Shown piece by piece: positions 37,110-49,100 of a stretch of 64,000 nt of DNA. The first letter of the stretch is position 1; each line of letters starts with the position of its first letter. The DNA lies in NCBI GenBank assembly GCA_022818135.1, contig JAFMSR010000018.1, positions 18,528,595 to 18,592,594 on the forward strand. The letters are read 5' to 3'. The notes beneath the pieces were generated by a model. It ran no database searches and had not been told where the DNA came from. It was given only the letters and a program-made list of their open reading frames with translations. The DNA comes from Saxidomus purpurata (lineage: Eukaryota > Mollusca > Bivalvia > Venerida > Veneridae). Position numbers and translations under genes: made by a program.

Positions 37110-40100
37110 CTGAAAATGGCAAAGAACTCTTTTCAATAAAACTGTGCAAATTGCAAACAAGAGGGCCTATGGCCCAATCAAGGGGTCATTTGATCCTTGA
37201 TGGGTCCACTAGCCAATGCTACACCAATATCTGACTACCTTGGCTTTAATACAAGAAGATTTTTAAAGTTTTACCTTATTAGTATATGTAAAACATGACT
37301 CCTACAGGGTCCATTTGACCCTGGGGTCATAATTTGAACAATCATGCTAGAGGTCATAGAAAGCTACATTCCAAATAACTATTCTCTGCCAGTCGACCTT
37401 GTTTTTTTAAGTTTTCCCTATATAACCCTATGTGAAATCACAGGCTTCCTCCCAGGAAGAGTTAATTTTGACCTGGGGGTCATAATTTGAACAATCTTGG
37501 TAGAAGTCCAATATGCATTTTTACATGCCAAATATCTAATGTCTAGGCCTTGTGGTTTCAGAGAAGAAGATTTTTAAAGTTTTTCCTATAAGACTATGCT
37601 TACCAAGTGACCCCCGGGCAGAATCAATTTTGACCCGAGGGTCATAATTTGAACAATCTTGCTAGAGGTCCACTAGCCAATGCTACATGCCAAATATCTA
37701 AGCTCTAGGAAGATTTTTAAAGTTTTACCTTATTAGTATATGTAAAACTAAGTGACTCCCCCTACAGGGTCAATTTTGATCCTGGGGTCCTAATTTGAAC
37801 AATCTAGGTAGCGGTCCACTAGACAATGCTACATGCCAAATATCTAAGCTCTAGGCCTTGTGGTTTCAGAGAAGAAGATTTTTAAAGTTTTTCCTATATA
37901 ACGCCTATGCAAAACTAAGTGACCACCGCGCGGGGTCAATTTTGACCCGGGGGATCATAATTTGAACAATCTTGGTAGAGGTCCACTAGACAATGCTACA
38001 TGCCAAATATCTAAGCTCTAGGCCTTGTGGTTTCAGAGAAGATTTTTTAAGTTTTTCCTATTTGTCCATAGCACCAGAGTTCTGCATGGAATGGAATTCT
38101 TTGAACAACTTTGATAGAGCTTCATGCAAGGAACATCCCTGCAAAGTCTCATCAACATTGGCCCAGTGGTTTCAGAGGAGATGTCAATTGAAGGAAATGC
38201 TGGATGGACGGACGGATGTACGATGGACGGAATGCGATCCTAATAGCTCACTCTTGCACTTTGCGCCAGGTGAGCTAAAAATATACAACAAAATATGTAC
38301 AGATCTGTCAACCTGACAGCGAGATTAAGAAATGATAATGAATGCATCTTTAAGTGTTCTTAAAGTGGTGTTCATTCTACATTGTACAGTATACACCTCA
38401 ACTCTGATTTCTTTAAAATCTTGCTTTTTTATCTTGAAATAACCACGAGACTAAAAGAAATAATCCCTGCTTGTCCACAGTCATAGTACTAATATGCAGT
38501 ACGTACTAAGATTTTGAAAGACATTGGGCATAGAGACCATGAGTATCTGCATGCAGCCAGGATAATAATCAAACAAAATTTACCACTTTAACTTACCCTC
38601 ATTCAGTACATAGGCTGTATAATGGCCTGATCCAGCCCTGAAGAAGTATAAAATTACCCGTTATTTCAAGCTTCCACTCTTCTCGAGCTTCTCTAGAATT
38701 CATGGTTATCAGAAGATCGAGTTACATACCAGTAGAGCTCTACATAAATGCTAAAATCATCTTTTTCTTAGTTAAAAGGAGGGCTTTTCTTTCCATCAAA
38801 GGCAGGAGTAAGAATTTAATATCTCTGTGTACATTTGAATAGTACAGTCAAACCTGTGTTACAGGAAACTTGGCCTCAGGTGCCACATGCTTTAAGAAAC
38901 CAGCATTGCATTACGTTACACATTCAATTTCGGATGATATTTATATAAACCAACCATTTTGTATATTCGACATTTGTATTTTGAAACACCACTTACTTTA
39001 AATGGTCAACTTCCCTGAATTCCTTGGCTTGTCACTTAACACAGATTTATCTGTATAATATTTTTGTATTTTTCTTTGATATTCAGAGCTAGGCATTTAC
39101 GAGTTGTAACATGAAGTTATAACACTTTCGTCTGCAAACTCTTCAAACTGAAAGGCTTAAAAAAAACATACCCTGAACCATGATGGACAATGACTGCGGC
39201 TAGATCATAGATATTACTACCAACACTTGTTCCCCGGGTTTCATGCTGAAATACGTCAATAGTATGTATGTATTATTCATGAAAGTCTAGATGAATGGCA
39301 TAATCCTGCCGCATTGAAACAAAATAACTTTTTTCCTTAAAGTATTGCCATTCAACTACTGTACATTTACAAACATCAGTTATGTTCATTGCTTTTCAGG
39401 CACATTTCAATGAAAAGCTTGAAGAAATTCAAGCTTTCACTTTCAGCGCATGTACACTGACAATCAGACTTTCTGGCAAAGGAGTTTGTGCCTAAAATTC
39501 AACAATATTTAGTGATCACATCAGTTTATTCTCTTGGGGCCCTGTAGTGTTTACGGTGTTCGCCTCCATTGCAGGAGGTCCTGGGTTCAAATACAAATCT
39601 AAGCATGAGGTATGTCACATGTACCTCTGTCTATTCAGGTGTAAATTGGTAGCAGGGATTGAAACACTCTCTGCCTCTCTATAGCGTTATGACATCTAGA
39701 ATGCATGTTCACTTCAATGAGCTACTGAAGCTTTCTTTGTAGTCAAACAAAAACTATAAAACAAGATACCTATAAATTTCATTACACAGTACTCCTGCAC
39801 TAAGAACATAAACTTTTTTTCTCACTCACCATGTCTAGAATGTATCTGTTCATATCAAGTTGCGTTAACGGAAATTCTATATAAGTCTCTAACTTCTGTC
39901 GAAAAGACGTTACCCACTTGAATCTTTTCAAGTGTAAACACAAAACCTGAAAATGGAAGCATTACATCAATATAAATGTACCCCATGCACAAAATCTATA
40001 TTAACAACTCATGACCATAATTCTACAGATACCAAGAGCAGTCATAGGACAGCATGCTCGACCATTCAAAACGTTTGCCATGAACAAATAATAAGTGAAC

Positions 40101-43100
40101 AAAGGCAAACACTAACAGAGTGCTTGACATTGAAGGTCATGGGCCCCACCTCTATACATAGTGTGCATATATTATTATCCTCAAATGAAGTTTCATTAAG
40201 ACTGGAGCTGTAGTTGCAGATATAACAAGAAAACAAAACTTGCCATAAAACTTTAGCTAACAATGCCAACTCGAATAGAATAGTCCTCCTTATTCTTGGA
40301 AAAGTCAAGCTAAAAAGTGCTGTAACATAGCTTCACTTACACCTAGAAAGACTTTTTTTAAATCTTTTGGTTGCAAACCGATGTTGACATTTTCACAAGT
40401 AGACTTTCCTGCCAATACCTTATATGGTATACCCTTTTTAGACATTTATTGGTGTCGTTCCACTTCAACTAGATTTTTGACTCTAGATGACCCAGTATTA
40501 AATACACAGTAACACACACAAGCTGCTTACATTTGGAAGTCGGCGTATCCAAAACTTTTTGGTTGAACGCTGTTTCTTTTTACACCCTGTACACATATAT
40601 AATTCCGTTTCTTCTAATTCTTCAACCTCTGTGAAATGCGTAAGACATTCTGAAAATTTCAAAATATTTTGTCGACTAAATTCTACAATTTACTCCGACA
40701 CCTGTGTTTCAGGTACAAATGTTGCTGTGAAATGATACAAGAAGAATGGCCTCGGCTTTCCAAATGTTCCAGATCAATCTTTTCCTACTAAGCATACAAA
40801 TACATACAAACAGTTTCCCATTATACATCTGTTTTGATAGTATTAGATCTTTATACACATATTCTACAATGTAGCACGATGATATATCATCATAGTTGCA
40901 AATATTTTGATGTACTATATTCATGACACTGAATATGTATCTTTTCTGGAAAAAAAGAGTGAAAAAAATCCATCAGCACAGATTTAAGATCAAACACAAC
41001 TCAAGCAAATCTGCAATCTGGGACACTTTACTATATCTATAAAGCTATTTCCTCTGTCATGCTGGCATATGTGTAAAATTAAATGTATGCCTCACCTGAC
41101 AATTTACACACGGGCTGATCCATGTTCTCTTTGCCCTTTGAGGATTTTGTGTTGTGATACTGAACTGGTATATCTAATGAAAGATCTGAAAATTAAACAA
41201 ATGTATGTGTTACTTCATATTGTGATTTGACTTTATCAGGAAACAACTTTTCACTGAATATTTGCTGAAAGGCTTGAAGACCTGCTCTGGCCAAAATGTA
41301 TCAAATGGGAATGGTTGTGATAAACAAACTTGACAGTCAAACAGGCATCACTGCAGCTAAATGCTTATCAATTCTGGAGTACAAAAATTCATTCCCCAGA
41401 TGTAAAATCAGAGAAAATATGGCCACAGTCAGACAAGTGATAAATTAAATAGACTGGTAGTTTTTATACTTTACCTAGACAAGGCTTGTAGCAATTAGTG
41501 AAATAGACTGGTAGTTTTTATACTTTACCTAGACAAGGCTTGTAGCAATTAGTGAAATAGACTGGTAGTTTTTATACTTTTACCTAGACAAGGCTTGTAG
41601 CAATTAGTGAAATAGACTGGTAGTTTTTATACTTTACCTAGACAAGGCTTGTAGCAATTAGTGAAATAGACTGGTAGTTTTTATACTTTACCTAGACAAG
41701 GCTTGTAGCAATTAGTGAAATAGACTGGTAGTTTTTATACTTTACCAAGACAAGGCTTGTAGCAATAAGTGAAATAGACTGGTAGTTTTTATACTTTACC
41801 TAGACAAGGCTTGTAGCAATTAGTGAAATAGACTGGTAGTTTTTATACTTTACCTAGACAAGGCTTGTAGCAATTAGTGAAATAGACTGGTAGTTTTTAT
41901 ACTTTACCTAGACAAGGCTTGTAGCAATTAGTGAAATAGACTGGTAGTTTTTATACTTTTACCTAGACAAGGCTTGTAGCAATTAGTGAAATAGACTGGT
42001 AGTTTTTATACTTTACCAAGACAAGGCTTGTAGCATAAGTGAAATACACTGGTAGTTTTTATACTTTACCTAGACAAGGCTTGTAGCAATAAGTGAAATA
42101 GACTGGTAGTTTTTATACTTTACCTAGACAAGGCTTGTAGCAATAAGTGAAATAGACTGGTAGTTTTTATACTTTACCAAGACAAGGCTTGTAGCAATTA
42201 GTGAAATAGACTGGTAGTTTTTATACTTTACCTAGACAAGGCTTGTAGCATTAGTGAAATAGACTGGTAGTTTTTATACTTTACCTAGACAAGGCTTGTA
42301 GCAATTAGTGAAATAGACTGGTAGTTTTTATACTTTACCTAGACAAGGCTTGTAGCAATTAGTGAAATAGACTGGTAGTTTTTATACTTTACCTAGACAA
42401 GGCTTGTAGCAATTAGTGAAATAGACTGGTAGTTTTTATACTTTACCAAGACAAGGCTTGTAGCAATAAGTGAAATAGACTGGTAGTTTTTATACTTTAC
42501 CTAGACAAGGCTTGTAGCAATAAGTGAAATAGACTGGTAGTTTTTATACTTTACCTAGGAAGGGATCATGTTTCTTGGACTCTACACCACATATAAGACA
42601 GTTAACTTCACTCTGCAGTAAACCTCCAAATATAGCAGTGACTATCGTACTTTTTGCTTTTGGACCTGAAAATATAAAACAGAAGCAAGACATTATTGAG
42701 TGGAAATAATGAAAAACAAATCAAGTTTTCAAAGTTAAAAAGGCGGCAATAATCCCTACAAAATACATGATCATGACTTGTTATTAACTTGCTAAACCTT
42801 TCTGAATTTTATTGTACTTTTTGGGAACAAGTATTCCAAGTTTGAGAGTGAAAGCTGTGATAGGTTTTGAAAATATGACCCAAGCACAAAACTTAATGAA
42901 ATTGTTAACAGACAGACAACCACAGCCATCATGTAATATACCTCTTCAGGTGTTTTATTAAAGGTAGAAAAAGTTTAACTACAATTTGATATACCATTTT
43001 CCCAGTAAAGTGGAAACAACTGATTTTAGTCAGAGGGAACAAGAGCTGTCCTTCACAAGTGACAAATGCCCCCAAAAAAGGTGTCTCACAGTCTGTGTCC

Positions 43101-46100
43101 TCTCCATGTGCTCAGTAATTGTTCCATGTCATTTTAAAAATCTTTCTGTGCATGACAGAGTTACCATACAGTATTTCATTACTTTTAGACACTAAGCGTG
43201 ACCTTTGAGGCAGGGACGTGGGTCTTGCACAGGACACGTCGTCTTGATGTGCTGAACATTTGTGACAAGTTATTTTAAAATCAATCAATGCATGACAAAG
43301 TTACAGTATGGACACAAATGTATGCATATATACAGGATTTTACCTTTAAACTCTTAAGTGTGACCTTGACCTTCAAGGTAGGGACGTGGGTCTTGCATGT
43401 GACACGTCGTCTTAATGTGCTAGACATTTGCGCCAAGTTATTTTAAAATCCTTCCATGCATGACAAAGTTACAGTCTGGACACCAATGTGTGCATATATA
43501 CAGGATTCCATTACCTTCAAAGTTACAGTCCGGACACGAAAAAATGTAAGGACGGACACACAGACGGACGGACAATTTTAATATGCCACCCTTCAGGGAC
43601 ATAAAAAAACCTTATTTCACTGATCATTGCAATGTCCATGTAATGGGTTGCAACTCTTAAGAATTCAATTGATGAATTTTGCACAGACCCACTCCCTTGT
43701 ATCATCTTCTCTTACCTATAAATGGACTATTGTTGTTACTTGATGTGTATGGCAACAAGGCCAGTAACTCTGTATGGAGTCTGTCCAGCAGGTATCTCAT
43801 AAATTCATGCGCATCTTGTTGCTGGTACCCTCTGTAATAATACCCACACATTTCAATGAGAACACTTAACTTACCACATGATTGATTGCATAAAACTCTG
43901 GCTTCTCATAGGTCAATTTTAAAGCCATACGCATTTCATCCATTCAAAATCCAGGTATAATTGTTAATTTATTCTATTAAATCATTAATAAAATTTTAAG
44001 GCACTACTCCAATAACAATTATCACAGTCATATCAAGTCATCATTTAAATAATATTCATTGTAAAAAAATTAAAATCTATGGAACTAAAACTCCAGTTTA
44101 TGCTTCTACACAACAAAGCGGCAATCTGTGTTTTGTTTGCAAGCAGAATGGAAACAAAAGTTTACCTGAATCTTGGTACAAGTTTCCAAATAACATGAAG
44201 CAAGGACTCCGGAGATATCGCAGACTTTCCACCTTCCCATATGGCAATCAACGTCTTTCTTAACTCTTCTACCAGCAAACTTGAAAAGAAAGCAAACACA
44301 ATCTTCACACAATTATCTTTTGCTGTACAGTAAATCTAGCTTTTTAACATTTACCCACAATAAAATGAACTTGTCTTTCAATTTGGACAGAACCAGTATT
44401 TGCTCAAAAGGATGTTCAGTAAAAATTCACAAATGGAACAGTGTAGATCATGATCAGATTGCATGGTCCATTGGATCTGCACCACCTGATCTTAGTCTGC
44501 ACTGGTCCTAAACTAAAGGCAGAATCACATGTTGTCAATAGGGTAAAAGTTAACATCTACAACTTCATCAGATATGAGAAAAAATTTAACATCATTTCAA
44601 CATTGACACAAATTCTTATTTTCTCAGTAGAAGCTTTTTCTCATTTATGCTGATATCCATTTCCTGTGAGGCAATACTTACACATCTTCGTCTGTACCAT
44701 CTCTTAAATGTTTCCGTGTCACAACTTTACGAAGTTTGTTGTTCTTGTCATCAAGAGAAGGTAACTGTTTGATGTACCCACAGAAATGTTGAATGTTACT
44801 GAAAAAACAGTATCATCAAATATCGAAATGTTCATAAACTGCCAGAGTGTTCGCAGGACAAGTTTTTAAGGGTGCTGATATTCCAAAGTCACAATTTTTG
44901 CCATTCTTATCCTGAACATATTGTCCGCACACTAGGTCCGATATAATGTCCACCAATATATATCATGTTCTGATGATTTTAGAACTTTTAAAATTTCAGT
45001 TTAATACTTAAACTTTCATAACTGCTGATTTAGGGTCCTGCAACTACTGTATTCTAACTAGATTATGTTTTTATTTCCAGAAAAACCTCTACATGTATAA
45101 GAAATATACTTGTGGACTACAACAACTTTCAAATTCCAGCAAGTGGGAAGTAAACTGCTCACCTCAACGATTGTAAGACAGCGCTCATAAAGCACGTATT
45201 ACCGAGGTTTCTAAGACCGGAGGACTTGGGTCGAATCTTTTTCAACTTATCATCTTTTTTCTGTCTTTTCCTGTCATTTTCTGGTTCAGCAAATGAGCTG
45301 TCCGATCTTCGTCGCTGGGACTTTTGGCGTAACTGATTTTGTGCACTAGAAATTAAGAAAAATACAAGTAACATTTGCAATTCAGTTAACTTATTACTTA
45401 TATCTCTGGCTGAAAATCATTTCCCGGAGATGCAATTTGGAATTCATTAAGACCGTCACTGAAGAGTTCAGACTGCAGATTAAAATGGAAACAAACCTAA
45501 AATACAAAGTTTATTTTGACCTGACCAGGTGCAATTTATCCAAATACCCTGCTTTTTTTTACAAATCAAGTTTCTATAGCCAAACAAATACAATCAACGA
45601 CCTTAAAATTCACAGGAATTAAAAAGTATAAAAAGATAACATTGTTTTCCTTCTGTAGTCCAAACTAGAGCTATCACTAAATGTGATTAATACACCCTAA
45701 AGACTGCTTTATAAACTGAGGAAGTTTGAAGTAACAGAATACCTTGCAAACAAACTAAAAAGAGATATTGTTCTTGGCAATAACTCTGTAATTTGTCAAG
45801 ATAGAGTTATGGTTCTTGTACACTAGACTTCCTCTCAATGTGCTTGACCATTGTATGAAGGTGTAGTGAATTCCAACCAATAGTTTTCGAATTATGCTCC
45901 GGACAAGGAAAAGTAACAAAGGGCAATAACTCTGAAATGAGTCAAGATAGAGTTATTGTTCTTTTGCACTGCACTTCCTCTCATTGTGCTTGACCATTGC
46001 ATGAAGTTGTATTGAATTCCAACCAGTAGTTTTCGAATAATGCTCCGGACAAGGAAAAGTAACAAATGGCAATAACTCTGTAATTAGTCAAAATGGAGTT

Positions 46101-49100
46101 ATGGTTCCAGAGGACTGCACTTCCTCTCATTGTGCTTGACATTGTATGAAGTTGTATTGAATTCCAACCAGTAGTTTTTTAATTATGCTTTGGACCAGTA
46201 AAAGTAACAAAGGGCAATAACTCTGTAATGAGTCAAGATGGAGTTATGGTTCTTGTGCATTGCACTCCCTCTCAATGTGCTTGACCATTGTATGACGTTG
46301 TATTGAATTCTAACCAGTAGATATCAAGTTATGCTCCGGACAAGTAAAAGTAACAAAGGACAATAACTCTGTAAATACTCAAGATAGAGTAATGGTTCTT
46401 GTACACTGCACTTTCTCTCATTGTGCTTGATCTTTGTATGAAATTGTTTTGGATCCCAACCTGTAGTTTTCAAGTTATGCTCTGTACAAGGAAAAGTAAC
46501 AAAGGGCAATAACTCTGTAATGAGTCAAGATGGAGTTATGGTTCTTGTGCACTGCACTTCCTCTCAATGTGCTTGACCATTGTATGAAGTTGTATTGAAT
46601 TCCAACCAGTAGTTTTCAAGTTATGCTCCGGACAAGGAAAACTAACAAAGGACAATAACTCTGTAATTAGTCAAGATGGAGTTATAGTTCTTGTGCACTG
46701 CACTTCCTCTCAATGTACTTGACCATTGAATGAAGTTGTATTGAATTCCATCCAGTAGTTTTGAAGTTATACTCCGGACAAGGAAAAGTAACAAAGGGCA
46801 ATGACTCTGTAATTAGTCGAGATGGAGTTATGGTTCTTGTGCATTGCATTCCCTCTCAATGTGCTTGACCATTGTATGAAGTTGTATTGAATTCCAACCA
46901 GTAGTTTTTTAATTATGCTTTGGACAAGGAAAAGTAACAAAGGGCAATAACTCCGTAATGAGTCAAGATAGAGTTATGGTTCCTATGCACTGCACTTCCT
47001 CTCAATGTACTTGACCATTGTATGACGTTGTATTGAATTCTAACCAGTAGATATCAAGTTATGCTCCGGACAAGGAAAAGTAACAAAGGGCAATAACTCT
47101 GTAAATACTCAAGATAGAGTAATGGTTCTTGTACACTGCACTTTCTCTCATTGTGCTTGATCATTGTATGAAATTGTTTTGGATCCCAACCAATAGTTTT
47201 CAAGTTATGCTCTGTACAAGGAAAAGTAACAAAGGGCAATAACTCTGTAATGAGTCAAGATGGAGTTATGGTTCTTGTGCACTGCACTCCCTCTCAATGT
47301 GCTGGACCATTGTATGAAGTTGTATTGAATTCAAACCAGTAGTTTTCAAGTTATGCTCTGGACAAGGAAAACTAACAAAGGGCAATAACTCTGTAATTAG
47401 TCAAGATGGAGTTATAGTTCTTGTGCACTGCACTTCCTCTCAATGTGCTTGACCATTGTATGAAGTTGTATTGAATTCCAACTAGTAGTTTTCAAGTTAT
47501 GCTCCGGACAAGGAAAATGCAACAGACCACCTGACCAACCGACCGACCAACCACCTGGTGACTCCTATATACCCCCCCAAACTTCGTTTCGGGGGTATAA
47601 TTATGAGTGTATGACTGCAGTTCACATTAAGATCATTTTAGTTAAACAGACATAGGCACGTAATACAGTACCAACAACTGATTCTACCATCAATTTCTAC
47701 CACATTGTAGATAATGAATATACCTTTTAATTGTCTGTAAGTTTTTCCTCAGTATATCTATATGGCCAGATTTACTGTCATTGACAACAAATTCATCACA
47801 GGAATAGCAGTACACAGCCAGACTTTCTGCATCCATACACACACAATGTCCACTTCTGGTCTCATGGTGGTTCAAGGCATGACCATTCACATACCTAGAC
47901 AAAAGTATAATGCTACAGTTGCATCTGCAATTTTCTTGTCAACATTACAAACACCTTGTTCAACTGCAAAGCTACAGTTTCTATAAAAGTTTTCATTAGC
48001 AAATATTTATAAAATCACCAAAAAGCTTACAACTTTACTAGAAACATTACTTTTCCCCTTGATCATGTTGATCCAACTGTTTATCCAAACTTCATACCCA
48101 ATATGAAACAACCGGGGAAAAAAATCTACATGGTGTACATGGTATGTTTTACGACAGTTGAACCTATCCAAGACTCCATAAAAGCCTTCCCCCTAAGCAT
48201 ATTTCATTTTTGAACCTAATGACCTTCAAGTTCAAATAAATAACAGCTGTTCATCCACAAGCAGCAAACTTGCCCCTATACAATCTAATGGAATGTTACG
48301 TACCTGCCACAGCCTACATTTCCACAGGACATACATATCCAAGGATTCTGCTCTGTCTTGCAAGCTGTAAAGGAAAAGCACATGCTGATGCCAGGTTGTG
48401 TCAAACTCAAAGATACTGTACACAAGTAAAATGCAAAAATCAAGCTATAACAGATGCATTCAATATATTTTCAAGCCAAATTAAGCTTTCAAGCCTTATT
48501 TTTTGCCTTTATTTGATTTTATCTAGAAATGTTTTGAAAAGTAATAACTAATAAAAAGATAATTTCTGAAATTCCTTGCAATATTCGAATATGTTACAAG
48601 TCGACATCACCCAACAGTAACCAGCCACTTTCAATGTTGGCAAAGTATTGACCTCCTGGGGGAAAAAAACTAGCTGAGCAATACTCCCTGAAGTGGACAA
48701 TACTTGATTTTTGGCTGTTTAATTACATACATGTGTCATGGAAGTCACTCAAATATGAATGATTAAATGATGAAACTTTATTCAAATTATTTTATAGGAA
48801 ATTCTTATTAGCAAGTATAGGCTAGTAAAACCTGGGATTTCCAGTATTACCCATTGGCTGCCCAATATTCATAAAACCCGGGGTTTCTGCGAACCTAGGC
48901 CACTTCATAGTCTGAATTCTAGCATTTTACTTTCAGTTTCATTTTGCTACTTTAAATGTAAAATAGAAAAAACATTTTTAGCATAAAAATGTAAGTTTTT
49001 TTAATAAAACAGAATGTGTTTTGCTTTTAATAACAAGGGAACACCATCTGAAGAAATGTAGGACTTTTTTAACAATTAAATATTTCTTGTACATAATTCT

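Noticed and set aside
41445..42558. CRISPR-like regular array
   Set aside because: The whole 54-bp unit repeats with no unique spacers, and the context is a eukaryotic intron.
46324..47239. Two near-identical 61-codon minus-strand frames
   Set aside because: Translations of core-repeat units of the Helitron-like element, exactly 730 bp apart.
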